Under the pieces are notes generated by a model. That model worked only from the letters and a program-made list of their open reading frames with translations, ran no database searches and had not been told where the DNA came from. Below, in pieces: positions 11,560 through 23,318 of a DNA stretch of 64,000 nt. Both the position numbers and the translations under genes were made by a program. Within the stretch, counting starts at the first letter, position 1, and every line of letters starts with the position of its first letter. Source of the DNA: Oegoconia quadripuncta (taxonomy: Eukaryota > Arthropoda > Insecta > Lepidoptera > Autostichidae); assembly GCA_949316235.1 (NCBI GenBank), contig OX438744.1:34840778-34904777 (forward strand), in the 5' to 3' direction.

Positions 11560-12195
11560 TTGTTTTACAAAAAACGAGCCGTTCGTGCAATTTATCAATT
11601 TAGACCTGCAGTGTCACTTAGACACAGATTTAAAGAGTGTAATATTCTAACCTTTTCGTCACAGTACATTTTTGAAAATCTAATATATGTCAAAAAAAAT
11701 ATAGCATATTTTGGAAAAATAGTGATAAAAATGATGTCAATACAAGAAATAAGATAAACTTGCAGGTCACATAAGTCGCCTACGCAATGTCAGTAATTCA
11801 TTCTAAGGGTTATGTATACGCTTTTTCAATAAGGTTCCTGTTGATATGCAAAATCTTCCTTTCAATAAATTTAAAGATACTATAAAACAGAAACTTACTA
11901 AGAAAGCATATTATAAAATATCAGATTATTTGGATGATAAACATTCATGGACATAAACAGCCCGTTCGCATAACCAGGCTATTTCGCAATTAATAATGAA
12001 ATATATAAAATAATAACTAATAATTTTGTAATACAAAAACCTTTTTTTTTTAAGAGCAACCTCTCGAGTTTCTGGCTTGTTCTTCTCAGGGGAAAATTGC
12101 CTTTTGAACAAGCAGTACCTAGCTTAAAAATGTTAAATCTGACTATTTTAAGTGTACCTACAAAATAAAGCATTTTTGATTTTGATTTTGAAAAA
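11560..12195 (+). pseudogene. Non-LTR retrotransposon 3' end: RT C-terminus, 3' UTR and TTTTGA tail
   Basis: The first part reads KKRAVRAIYQFRPAVSLRHR. After frameshifts and stops, 11820-11955 reads NKVPVDMQNLPFNKFKDTIK and KAYYKISDYLDDKHSW before a stop. The 3' UTR contains CCTCTCGAGTTTCTGGCTTG and GGGGAAAATTGCCTTTTGAA, and ends in AATAAAGCATT and TTTTGATTTTGATTTTG. The same UTR recurs at 48462-48632 and 58020-58150. Confidence 0.82.
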
Positions 12196-12611
12196 GAAAA
12201 AAAAAGAAAAAGTAAAGTACATTAAAGTACATATAGTAACAGAAATCTTAACGCTGAAGATTTAGAGGCTTAGTGTAACTGACAGGCATTATCTGTCTCT
12301 TTCTAAAAAGCGGCCTGTTAATCTCCCTCATCTGATAGAAAGATAGAATCATTTCCGAATTTTAACAAAAGAAGCCGTCATATCATCAGAGTCCTTTGAA
12401 CAGATTTCTATATTCCTGTATTATTTAGTTTTACGACCAATCAATAACTGAAATTGTTTTTCAGTGGTTTGTAATATTTTGGTATGTTCAACTTTTAGTG
12501 CATTATCATGATATATATGTGTTATGTGATAAAAGAAAAAGAGAAGTGCCTATAAAAAGTTCTGCTAAAGAAATTTAAATTTTTTGAGCAAACTGTCTTT
12601 TTTTTAACCTA

Positions 12612-13053
12612 TTGGGTCCTTACCTATGAAATTGGCGTTTTGTATGAAGAATTTCATTAAGACTGTTTTCTCCATACAAACATTTTTGATTTTTTTTTTT
12701 GGGAACGGCAAATCCAAATTTAGCTAAACTTTGTGTGTATTATGGGATAACATTAAGTTAAAGTATAGGCAACGTTAATTTTTAAAAGTAACCGCTTTAT
12801 AAAAGTTTCAGCGAATCTAAGAAATGATTATGGGAAGCACATGAAAAGAGAAAAATTCAAATTTTTTTATTATGTGATTTAGCCCGGAAATTAAAAAATG
12901 TTTCATGTGAAACCTTGAAATAATATTCCATTTTCCAAATAAAAAATAAATTTGGATATAGCTTTGAAAATCGCAGGAATTGGTACATAATATGATTAGC
13001 GAAGAAAAAAAACTCCTATTTCATAGGAGCCAATATATTTAAAGAGCTTAATC
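12612..13053. mobile_element. 430-bp MITE-like repeat (family M), copy 1
   Basis: The left end reads TCCTTACCTATGAAATTGGC. The right end, reverse-complemented, reads GGCTCCTATGAAATAGGAG, so the ends are imperfect inverted repeats around CTATGAAAT. The interior (TTTTGGGAACGGCAAATCC, AAAGTAACCGCTTTATAAAA) recurs at 39368-39813 (reversed) and 42655-43065. It is non-coding in all frames. Confidence 0.7.
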
Positions 13054-13393
13054 TCTTGAATGTGACTATGTCGCTCTGTAATTATTAACTTTGTTGTGGA
13101 ATTATCTATTTTTAAGAGCTAACTTAGTAAGTTTATACAATAGCCTAGCATTATCCGACAGTGGATACGCTAAGTTAATGTTACACCCACCCACGGAATC
13201 AAATATGTGGCTTTGAAATGAGCGAACTGTCTTAAAAGCTAGTATTTGAGAGATTATTATCCACGTTTGATTGAAATCGGTTCAGCTGTTTCTTAGACAT
13301 CTTTTAAACACAATTGGTTTGTTTACTCTGAGAAGTGAATAGTCTTGAATCGAGATCCGTGCTTTTCTAAATTTTCAGTTTCATTCACATGCT

Positions 13394-13600
13394 TGACTAG
13401 CTACCACCATCTTATCTAAATCTGCCGCCAAGCAGCAATGTTAATAGCGTTGTTGTGTTCCGGTTTTCAGAGATAAGATAGCCAGTCTCCCAAATGTGTC
13501 GGGGTTTCCGAGTCAGTACGCTTCCACCTTCGGCCTCATCTTCACTTAACATCAGGTGTGATTGAGGTCAAGTACGAACCCGTCCTGCATAAAAAAAAAT
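13394..13600 (+). mobile_element. SINE family C, 5'-truncated
   Basis: It starts at GACTAGCTACCACCATCTTA and runs to an A9 tail. The tRNA-like head is missing, as in 5'-truncated retroposition. Confidence 0.83.
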
Positions 13601-13812
13601 GCTTACTTTATGTCCAGCAGTGCACGTCCATTTCCTGTTTATGCGAAGGTTAAATGTTAATCGCAAATACCATGACATTTTTAGCACTATATACACATGT
13701 GAACTCGACATACTGCAAAGGTTAAGCGAAGCTTATAACACGTCAAATAAAAATGTAGGTAAACGTGACGTTGATTCACGTCGTGACCTGTATTTTCTAA
13801 TGCTGGTATAGT

Positions 13813-14145
13813 AACCGTCTCCATGGCTCATTGTGAGCAATATAGGGTTTATGATTCGGAGGTTGTGGGTGTGATCCCCAGCGGGGTACATGTTTAGTAC
13901 CCGATTTGGTTGGTGGTAGGGCATTTTAAATGTCCGCCCGGCTAGCTACCAGCATCTTATTTAAATCTGCCGCCAAACAGCAATGTTGATACCATTGTTG
14001 CGTTCCGGTTGTCAGGGATAAGATAGGCAGTCCCCCAAATATTTGGGTTTCCGGGTCAGTACGCTTCCACCTTCGGCCTCATCTTCTCTTAACATCAGGT
14101 GTGATTGTATAAATCAAGTGCTAACCCGATGTGCATAAAAAATAT
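13813..14145 (+). mobile_element. SINE family C, full length
   Basis: Head AACCGTCTCCATGGCTCATT, a decayed B box (GGGTGTGATCCCC), the conserved body and an A-rich end after GTGCAT. It lies only about 210 bases downstream of another family C copy in the same orientation. Confidence 0.86.
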
Positions 14146-14997
14146 TCATCAAATTACTGATTCCACAAATAATTATGGACCAGGTGTTTATTTTGATAAA
14201 TATTACCATTCATAACCTATTTTTGAAGTCTTTACAAAATCACAATTATTGAATACGAACTCTACAAATTATCGACTTAATATACGACGCAGTTTGGACA
14301 GATTCGTGTTTCCAAAAAAATTAATTTCATTCAGCTTCATATACCTAATTTTAAATTTTAGACTTTTGTGACATTATCCCAATGGTACAACCTACATACA
14401 ATATCCCAAAATACTAAACAATTATCACTTGATACTTACAATCCCTTTAAAGCCCAGTGATTCCGAGTATTACGGTTATAAAGAAAGTATATCTGGAGCT
14501 GTATTCACACCGATAATCAAAGATACCACGACCAGTTCAACGTGACCTCCTCACCCTCCCTCCGTAAGCAAATAGACAGATATCGAGGTGTATCATGAAT
14601 ACATAGATAGAGATCTCCTCTATTTGGACGGCTATATTTCCGTGTCGACGTCTGGTTAGGAGATGGAATAGGTGTTTGGTATAAGTACACTTTAAATGTG
14701 ATACGGTTTGTTTAAATGATTACACATAAAAAAATTAAAAATCCCCAATTATGATCGCAACTTTTCGCTTTTTATCCCTTTATCTTGCGCCATATATGGG
14801 ACGATGCTCTGTTAAGTAGGAATAACGTGTGCCAAAAACAATAGAAAGAAAAAGATGTTTATGAGGAGAATTAATGTAAACAGACTCGATGTAGGCATCA
14901 TTCAAAGCATGCTAATTCTGACGCAACTTTGTCTTTGTGTGGTCTTATGAACGCTTATAATTCTCTCTTTGGCTATTTGGTTTTGTGTAGTGACGTA
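14146..14997. other. No feature recognised
   Basis: AT-rich DNA between a SINE-C and a SINE-A. Confidence 0.6.
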
Positions 14998-15270
14998 GAC
15001 GACCTGTTTGGTGTAGTGGTTAGAAACTGTTGCTATACCAAAAGGTCGCGGGTTCGAATCCCGCTAGGGGTATATGTTTGCATGATGAATACAGACATGT
15101 GTTCCCGAGTTATGGATGTTTTTCATTTATATATGTATTTATTTACAAAAAGAAATGTATTTGTGTAGTTTATCAACCATCTGGTATCTATAATATAAGC
15201 CTAGTTGCTTAGTGTGGAACTAGATGGCGCTGTGTGTACGTGCAAAGATATTTATTTATTTATTATTTAT
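14998..15270 (+). mobile_element. SINE family A, full length
   Basis: A box TGGTGTAGTGG, B box GGTTCGAATCC, the conserved CCCGAGTTATGGATGTTTT, and CTAGATGGCGCTG at 15220-15232. It ends in (TTTA)n. Confidence 0.9.
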
Positions 15271-16509
15271 TTAAGTTATGTACAATGGGATTGACATATC
15301 CAAAATGATAAAAATCCCAAAATAGAATAGAAAAAAAGATAGATTAAAAAAATTTTTAGCAATTATCTAAATAAGAACGAAAGTTAGACAAACATTTCCC
15401 TTAGTACTAAATACTTACTAGTCCTTTATTGTCTAAGGTTCATCGTCAGCCTTACGTATCCCCACTGTTATGGTACAGCCTCTCACTGGGAGAGAGTATG
15501 GTCCATAACTTTCAGTCAGCGTTAAGTCCCAACTGTAAGGCGCCGACTTGACTTAATATTTCACTGTAGTTGAAAACAACCTGGACACACACGGAAACAC
15601 TAGTATTTAAATGTCATCTTCTCTCCAGACATTGCTTAACTTCGTTAACCGAAAACGATTAGTTATTGACGAGTGTTTCAGTGTCTAACTTTATTGGGCA
15701 TTAACTTCATAAAACTCGACCAATGGCGGAGGAGATGACAACGAAGTGTATTTTACCATTGATGCTGCACAATTAGCTTCCAGATAAATTAAATGAAATC
15801 TAATAAAACGAATAGCAAGCAAATAATATACCTGCCATCTCCTGTACCACTGTCCAGTGTCAAGTAAAGTAGGACATATGACACATCAAATCGTATTCTC
15901 TGCAGGAATTATCTCAGAATTCTGGAGTAGCATATAGTCGCTGCAATAAATAGGACGTCTTAATTTCGACCAGAAAAACGCGTTAATCGATCACGTGGAT
16001 GTCAAGCCATGCATGCGGCACTTGGAGCTAAATTTATCCTCACGCTCGGTGTTCACCAAGGCGTAAAGTTACGCCGGTCTATGCTCATACATCCTATGCC
16101 ACACAAACCACACAGGGCGTATCTCATACGGCTGTTAGTTGTTGTTGGAAATGTAAATATAGCCCCCGCTGTCGCTCCTCTCGTAGCTTACACCAAATCT
16201 CTAGTGAAGTAGACGTAAGGTAAGCGGAACAAGGTGGAAACGTAGAGTTGATTGCGGATAAGGTGGTGAGTAGGAGTCCTAATTAGTCACAATTCGGATC
16301 CTACTCAAACTGTATTTAAACAGAAATTCTATACATTCTATAAATGTTTTTGGGTAGATTGAAATGCAAGTTATGTTTTACCGGCTTCGTGATATTTGAT
16401 ACGATGTCAGACTGCTTTATCAAAAGAGCAATTTACAATGCTTTTTGCAACATGATCGAGCGCACAACCCATAGACGCCTAATTTCTGATTTAATTTTAT
16501 CGATTAACA
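15271..16509. other. No gene recognised
   Basis: TACAGCCTCTCACTGGGAGA and ATGGTCCATAAC near 15475 resemble the reverse strand of repeat G. Nothing else. Confidence 0.5.
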
Positions 16510-16815
16510 TCGAAGGAAGGGTGAATGCCGGAAGTCAGGTGAGGAGCACTGCTTGCCTTTATGACAAACCAGAAGGTGTCCAATGCTTATCTAGCTGTTC
16601 ATGGCGGGGTACTGGTTCCAACACTGATTCAAGGGAGAATGCTGGGTATAGCAGAAGAAGAATGAAAGTAGAATGAATGCAGTGGAAATGATTGAGAGGG
16701 ATGAGTGAAATAGTGTAATTAAGAAGCTATGCAGTGTGAAAGAAGACGTAGTGACAAAGATGGAAAAAGGTATGCTGAGATGGTTTGGACATGTGGAACG
16801 GAGAATGACGTGTAT
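16510..16815 (+). pseudogene. Non-LTR reverse-transcriptase remnant
   Basis: Pieces in different frames read GRVNAGSQVRSTACL, NQKVSNAYLAVHGGVLVPTL and KEDVVTKMEKGMLRWFGHVE. These match, in order, the C-terminal RT region common in lepidopteran LINEs (the LAVHNGVLVPTLxYGSE and LRWFGHVER motifs). Stops and frameshifts make it non-functional. Confidence 0.75.
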
Positions 16816-16867
16816 ATTTTATGCCCAGTAATACACCAGCATCTGAACTGAACAGTCGATTCTTTTT

Positions 16868-16962
16868 ATTTTTTTTTATGCACATCGGGTTTGTACTTGA
16901 CCGCAATCCCACCTGATGTTAAATGAAGATGAGGTCGAAGGTGGAAGCGTATTGACCCGGAA
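16868..16962 (-). mobile_element. SINE family C, 3' fragment
   Basis: Only the tail block remains: oligo-T, ATGCACATCGGGTTTG, CACCTGATGTTAAATGAAGA, through TTGACCCGGAAC. Confidence 0.82.
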
Positions 16963-17235
16963 CATTTCATTTGAACAAACACAGCAGTGGAAAATTAGGA
17001 TTACATGCAATTATCTACAACAAGTACGTACCCAAAGAAATGGCCTACTTAGGAAGTTTATCAATTTTTGATCATAAATCCGGTGAATGGTCCATTTTAT
17101 TGTGAAAGTGAACAAAGTGGAAGATGGGAATATGAGTGCTATACTTATCACTCATCTATCGGATGAGACATATCGCTTATTCGCTTATGCGCAGTTTGAA
17201 TAAAACCACAAATGTATATTTGATGACCACAAAAC

Positions 17236-17400
17236 TTCAAACTTCAAGCATTTATTTCAACGTAAGATACATGATATCATTGAATGTCAATTTAAATAAA
17301 AATAGTTTATTGCATTTATCTGTCAGTCGGTATGTCCAAGCTACTACCGCTTCGGAAAGGGAATTCATCTGTGGGAAAAGAAGCGGCGCAATCAATGGTC
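17236..17400 (-). mobile_element. LINE 3' UTR fragment
   Basis: It shares TTATTTCAACGTAAGATACA and GGGAAAAGAAGCGGCGCAA with the 3' UTR of the LINE at 38754-39300, in the same reverse orientation. Confidence 0.7.
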
Positions 17401-18292
17401 CTCATGGAGCACATACCACGCACAAACAAAAAAAAGTAATCCTCTTTGAAGTAAAAGTTTTCACGAAGCCCCTTTTTAAAGTTCGATTGACACATTAAGC
17501 AGGGTTGCCAGTCCCGCTTGCGAAACACAGCTGCAGTATAGTAAGGCGGAAAATATCCTTGTAAATCGACATCTATTGTCTTACACAAGAATAATCCTGT
17601 TCATACATATCCCATTATTAGGCCAGTTTGACTCAATGTAATTGACGTGGGCTTTATGGAGGTCCCGTGTTCGACTCTGATATTGTACGTAGAACTGTGA
17701 AATGTTGCTTTAGAAAGAAATTGGTAGGAAGCACCAATGCTTGCCTCACCCAAGTGAGGCACTCGTCTTTATTCCCAGTTGTACGCTCTAGTACTGTCCC
17801 CAGGAGTGATAAGTAGGATTTTTTTTTCCAAGTTGTCACCGGGATGCAAGGAAGGACAGATCTGTCCATTTCCGCTTCATGCTAGAAGGGACAACCGGGA
17901 AACTAGAGTTAGTTTAAAAGTAATGTAATATAGTACCCAATATCCTGTTCTTGTTTATCCAGGAGAAAAGAGAGCATCACATGGGCTTGTTTCTAGAAAG
18001 AGTTTTTTCTTGTTTCGAGTTGCATTTCACATTGAAAGATAAATTTCTCGAATAATTTTCAATTATTATATTTATTTGGCTATATTTATGAAGTGTATTG
18101 GAAAATTTTTGTGCAATAAAGTGTACTTGATTGACTTGATTGATTTTCTTGTAGCGATTTCCCTTGTCGCATTTTCACCAAGTGCCATCAGAACCGATCC
18201 CATCTTTTTGATCCCTTGGTGCGAGTTCGACTTAAAATATTATGTACTTTGTGCAATAGGATAATTTTTCTATTATATCATAGAAATGATAA
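17401..18292. other. No gene recognised; small hairpin
   Basis: GCCTCAC / GTGAGGC around 17742-17759 is a short perfect stem. Frames here are short and unremarkable. Confidence 0.5.
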
Positions 18293-18616
18293 ATTAAAGG
18301 GGAGAGAAGACCCAGGCGCAAGGCACTATCCGATAAAAAAACTATTTTCTCTGAACGACCCAATAAAATAGATTACATAATTAAACATCACCATGACCTT
18401 TTCCCAAATGGAGCAGCGAGGGATATCGCAATCATAATCGTTTGGGTGTTCCAATCACTTAAAAGTTTATTGCTTGAAAAAGACCTACAGTTCAACAGAA
18501 ATACACAGCGCATCGTTGTTGAAACTTGCAATTCTATAGATGATTTTGGTCTTAAATCCCTTAGTCGCCATTCACTACATCCACCTAAAGAGACGGTTTG
18601 GGTCAATTCTTTTTAA
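18293..18616 (+). other. Unrecognised open frame without ATG (107 codons)
   Basis: A stop-to-stop frame beginning IKGERRPRRKALSDKK, continuing through FPNGAARDIAIIIVWVFQSL and NTQRIVVETCNSIDDFGLK, and ending KETVWVNSF at TAA. I recognise no domain. At this base composition a few frames of this length are expected by chance in 64 kb. The residue make-up still looks protein-like, so it could be a host exon or a decayed element. Confidence 0.2.
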
Positions 18617-20156
18617 GTACCGGAAACCACACGTCACACCTAAGTAAATCTGAATAAAACTTAACTCCATTCCTTTCCTACAAAGTCCAGTAAAGAACTG
18701 AACTGAAAATAGGGTGCAACTAATTGGTTAGAGGTAAGAACCTCACCTCGTGGCTGTAAATCTTTCACATTGCGTGTGTAGCCGGCCACCTTCTACCTCC
18801 ACATAAATCTAAAACGTCTACACCGAGATGATCTCGGAGATCGTTGATATTAAGGATACGCCTACGATAAAATAGTGCACTGGAATGTTTTTGAAATCGA
18901 GCACTATAATGAGCGAGCTACTTTGAGTTTGTAATTTAAAATACAGTGGATCTGTGTAACATTGTAATCAATAGGTTAGAATTAAATTTACGATTTTGAC
19001 TCCGTCTTTCAAAGCCTTCCAACGCATCGGTGCCCTCAATGGATTTTCTATTGTGTTTGTGTCGCTGCAGACAATGTGTTAATATTCAGTGCCAGAGACC
19101 AGGAGTACTAGAACTGGCATAGCTTCCACATACTCTGATTCCAATCATTTATAGCCGAATGAAGTATTAACCTCTTGGCCGTACAAGAATAATAATTAAA
19201 AATATCCAAATTAAAAACCCCGCATTTAAAGTTTGAAACAATGACTTCTCGGAAACAAAATATAGCTTTGAAATCGGTTCATCTGTTCTTAGGCTATAAC
19301 GCCACAAACAAAGTGATAGACATAGTATCTTTATAATAAGTATCTTCTCTAAACAGTCCAATGTATAAAGAAAGACTTTGTATTTTGACTTTTATTTTAA
19401 AATCTTTGAATCAATTCATAACTGCAGAATATTTCATCATACTTTTATTTTATAAATTACCTTGCTTCTCATAAGCTGTCTTATTTATGTCATTAAAAAC
19501 TTATTGACGCATAGCATTGAATACCATTAAAAAGAAACAACCACCCACTTAACACTTTCTAACCAAAACAATAGCATATCACCGCGTTATGCAACTTAAT
19601 TTGAATAAACATGGTTTAAATTTTAAGCTGGCTCGGCATTCATCATCTTTCGGGTATAAACCTCAGTTGGGCAAGTTCCTGGATGACTGATGATGGGGCA
19701 AGACGGTGCGCGGGTTACCGCACTGATTTACTGGAGTTCAGCCTGCCCGGATAGTTTGAGACGTGGGACATACTGGTCAAATGGTCGGCGAGCTAGTTTA
19801 ATTGTTTATGTACAAATTACTCTTACGATTGCTGCGGAAATTGTTGATTTAAAGAAACTGACGAGTATTGTCCAAAATAACGAATTATCGAAAATCAACA
19901 GAATTGTGGATATAATCAAGCATATTATTTTGTCAATCGTCATTACTAAACTTGTTAGCGAAACTGCGGACTACGGAAATTGATGATTCAACAAAAGTAA
20001 CAGTCGAAACTGACATTTATTCGTAATGACGAATATGAAAACTACGTCATTGCTCTAACAAAAGTCGTCTATTTGTACTATCAATTATCACAACGGTAAT
20101 ACTCTTATTCCGCTTTTTAATTCAAATTTCAATCTATAGACGACAATTACTTCTTG
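18617..20156. other. No feature recognised
   Basis: The 97-codon frame at 19690-19983 has no family. 19150-19380 has wording typical of decayed small transposons (GCTTTGAAATCGGTTCATCT). Confidence 0.5.
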
Positions 20157-20420
20157 GATGAAGGCATTCTACGTTTTATTTTGGGAGTTTGGCATTCTGA
20201 GATTGTGACTTGTTGGGAATTTGATATTATGTCATGTTTACAATTTGGCATTCTAGGATTTGGACATATTCAAAATTTGATATTCTGGGCATAGTTTAGT
20301 GACAAAGTCATATTCAGGCATTAAGCTCTAAAATGGTTGTTACAAAGACGGACTTTTCCATTCTGCGCTTTTTTAGTAATTTTGCCTTGAGTCAAATTGC
20401 TTATTTTCTTCAACACGGTG
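20157..20420. repeat. Degenerate short-unit repeat (TTTGGCATTCT type)
   Basis: The motif TTTGGCATTCTG or a variant (TTTGATATTCTGG, TTCCATTCTGCG, GGTGGCATTCTTT) recurs six or more times at uneven spacing of about 25-70 bases. It looks like a decayed minisatellite or part of an element with internal repeats. Confidence 0.4.
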
Positions 20421-21469
20421 GCATTCTTTAACGTCTGTGTGTATAGTGTTTAACCAGAGTTTAACGACCATCTAAGCTTTGTCATAGACGCTGTAGTATT
20501 GGAAATCGAATTGCATTGTTGTTCGCACCATTGTATGTAAACTAAGTAATGGATAATGTATCCCAGTATAGACCCACAACTTATGTATAGCCGCTTGCAC
20601 AGTGATTTAAGCTAGATTGTATTTCAATATGAGGTTGGCTCTGTAACTTACAAACTTAAGTGTTTAGCCTGGAACTAAAGTTATGTCCATGTTGCTAACC
20701 TATCTTAAATTAGGTAAATCACTAAGTGTCTGGGTGTAGTTATTTAAGCTCAACGTATTTAGGCTAAACGAATTCGAACGCAATTTGTTACATTGATTGA
20801 CTTATCTACTTTATGATATGGGCTAGTGATTAGTAGGGCAGCTAAGGTTTTATTGAGGTGACATCGAAATGGGTCACAATTGAGTTATCTGATACTATGA
20901 TATACAGAATGATTTTTTCAAGTGGGCGTGCAAGCCCTAATCCGAAACTATGAGCAATAGCGAAAAGTAATCAAATGAGTCTCGGGCCAGTTTTTGATGA
21001 AAACTAAAACTGCAACATTGGATTTATGATAATTCAACGTCTAGTCATTGAAAAAAAACACACGCACTATATTATTACACCATTCGATAGTTTCACTAAT
21101 ATGGAACGCATTCTGGGAAGTAATGACATACGGCAAGTATAAGGATCGAGCTCATTTTTAACTAAATACATTTTTATTTTTCATAAGCAATAGTTCAAAA
21201 TAATGAATGTCTTTCCTGCATTTTATGGCACCAATCGATATGTGCAATTATATATGTCAAATCTATTTAATAAACAGTATAGTTTAAATGAAAGTAAGAT
21301 CACTAAAGCTAACAGATGTTTTTCCAAAATTTTATACAATAAACCATTTTCGGTTATGTTTTTTATATTAAATTTACAGTATGCCGTGTGACGTTTGGTC
21401 GATTATAAAATATAAGAATGAATAATATAGTATATACTTTAATTCCATATACAATGCTGATGCCTCCAA
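20421..21469. other. No gene recognised; weak inverted repeat
   Basis: CAGTGATTTAAGCTAG near 20608 and AATTAGGTAAATCACT near 20715 are roughly inverted and may be the ends of an old small element. Confidence 0.4.
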
Positions 21470-21715
21470 AAGTGCTTAAGGTGCACCGCCCACCTTCCCA
21501 CATAAACGCATACAGAAAGAGGTAGACACCGCCATATGACACAAGTCAGCAAGGATTCAACGCTCTTCGCCCTTACACAGAGCATCATCAGGGAGCAACT
21601 TATATACCATGTAGTACATCACAACATACGCTAAAATGCTAATGTTTAAGTTTTGGAAATATTACCTAACCCGACCAATCAGAGCGCGAATCCTACATTG
21701 CGCTAAGTTTTCTCT
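21470..21715. repeat. Unclassified dispersed-element fragment
   Basis: The stretch TTCGCCCTTACACAGAGCAT followed by CATCAGGGAGCAACTTATAT reads on the other strand as CCTGATGATGCTCTGTGTAA then GGGCGAAGAGCG, a pattern reminiscent of Penelope-like element termini. I cannot confirm this. Confidence 0.3.
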
Positions 21716-21730
21716 AGACATTAAATATAT

Positions 21731-22059
21731 ATTTTTTTATGCACAACGGGTTAGTTTTTCACCTCAATCACACCTGATGTTAAGTGAGGATGAGGCCGAA
21801 GGTGGAAGCGTACTGACCCGGAAACCCAAATATTTGAGGAACTGGCTATCATATCTCTGAGAACCGGAACACAACAATGCTATTAACATCGCTGTTTGGC
21901 GGCAGATTTAGATAAGATGGTGGTAGCTAGCCAGGCGGACATATCAAATGCCCTACCACCAACCAAACCGAGTACTAAACATGTACCCCGCTGGGAATCG
22001 AACCCGCGACCTCCGATTCGTAAACCCTATGTTGTTTACATTGAGCCACGGAGGCGGTT
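21731..22059 (-). mobile_element. SINE family C, full length
   Basis: This is the best-preserved reversed copy. It has oligo-T, ATGCACAACGGGTTAG, all body blocks, an intact B box (GGTTCGATTCC on the reverse strand) and a head ending in GAGCCACGGAGGCGGTT. Confidence 0.9.
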
Positions 22060-22607
22060 AATATAGGCAAGAGTACTAGGATAATAAATAAGGCAAGAAT
22101 AATTACAAAAGAAGATTTTATATCACACTATTCAATTCACATTGTTTATTCATCATTTCTTTATTTTTAAGATTTTCGATTAATATTTCTACAGAAGTAA
22201 ATTAGCTATTGTCAAATGGTCGGATTAACCTTTGCATTCCGTTCATTACTTTACAATCCATGTGGAAGTATCTAAAAAATGCTAACCGACATTATGATTA
22301 GGATGTTAAGGTGAAAAACGTATAGACTAGTTAGGATCTCAAATTGAAATTACTATTAATGTCAGTTATGTAGGCATGTTAAAAATATTTAAAATATTGA
22401 AGCACTATACTTATTGAAAGTAGCTTCGACACGCTTGTTATATGATGTAATCTAAAGTAACCATGTCACTCTTCGGCCATAGATCTCTGCACAAAACATC
22501 TCGTCGATTGACTCTATTTTGACGAGAAAGAAGGACAAACAAAAATAACTTTCGCAATTATAATATCATGTGTGATGGAAGATAAATGGTGGATCCAAAT
22601 AAATTAT

Positions 22608-22850
22608 GACGACCGATTGGTGTAGTGGATAGTGACCTGTCAGCGAAAACAACGGTTGCGGTTTCGAATCCAGCGAGGGGTAAATGTTTGTGTGATTAAC
22701 ACGAACATTTATTCCCGAGTCATGGATGTTTATATAAATATTTATGTATGTTTATTCGTTATCTGGTATTTATAGTACAAGCTTTGCTTAGTTTGGGACT
22801 AGATGATTGGTGTAGGTATGTGTCCGAAATATGTATTATTTATTTTAAAA
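22608..22850 (+). mobile_element. SINE family B, full length
   Basis: The A box is TGGTGTAGTGG and the B box is slightly damaged (GGTTTCGAATCC). The body contains GAACATTTATTCCCGAGTCA and CAAGCTTTGCTTAGTTTGGG. The 3' end has GACTAGATGATTGGTG where family A has the GGCGCTG block. It ends in (TATT)n and A. Confidence 0.88.
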
Positions 22851-22904
22851 AATACATAGAAAAGTGACGATTTGTTTTTAGTATTCATTTACTACATTTA
22901 TCTA

Positions 22905-22995
22905 ACCAATATCATAAATGCGAAAGTTTGGATGTTTAACACGCGCGGGACAAACAAATTTCCGCGATAAAGTAAAACACGCGCGAAGATAAAAT
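22905..22995. repeat. MITE end fragment
   Basis: ATCATAAATGCGAAAGTTTG followed by ACAAATTTCCGCGATAAAGT is the shared edge of short DNA transposons seen also at 28412 (CTTTATCGCGGAAATTTG, reversed) and 34750. Confidence 0.5.
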
Positions 22996-23299
22996 GATAT
23001 GATGATGATATAAAATAATCATTTATAAATTAAAATAAAAAAAATATAAAAATAATTCCAATAGCATCTTCACTGCATTGGTTAATAATTATGCTTACAT
23101 AATTTTATCTTTCAACGCAGTAGATAAAATGACTTGTTGCGTGCCCGTCCTGTGCTAAAAAGATTTAAAAGATAGCGCACCTGCAAAGTTTTATGGTCCC
23201 TTTTGTATTCACTAAAACAGTTTAAAATTGTTAAGTCAGATTTATAGTTATATTGTGTCGACTTTTATGACTCATTCAGAGTTCAAAAGTAATTTACCT

Positions 23300-23318
23300 A
23301 CTCGTTAATTTTTTGCAG
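23300..23318 (+). promoter_or_regulatory. Candidate 3' splice site of the transposase exon
   Basis: A pyrimidine-rich tract ending in TTTTTTGCAG sits exactly where homology to Tc1-type transposases begins (RNTVRLWVQRF). Tc1-like transposase genes are usually intronless, so a clean acceptor at the homology border is unusual. It may still be chance. No matching donor or upstream exon was found between 22850 and 23300. Confidence 0.4.

Noticed and set aside
20600..20735. TIR element
   Set aside because: The inverted similarity is visible but short and interrupted, and no target duplication could be read.
21480..21600. Hammerhead ribozyme of a Penelope-like element
   Set aside because: CTGATG is present but the full CUGANGA...GAAA core could not be laid out.
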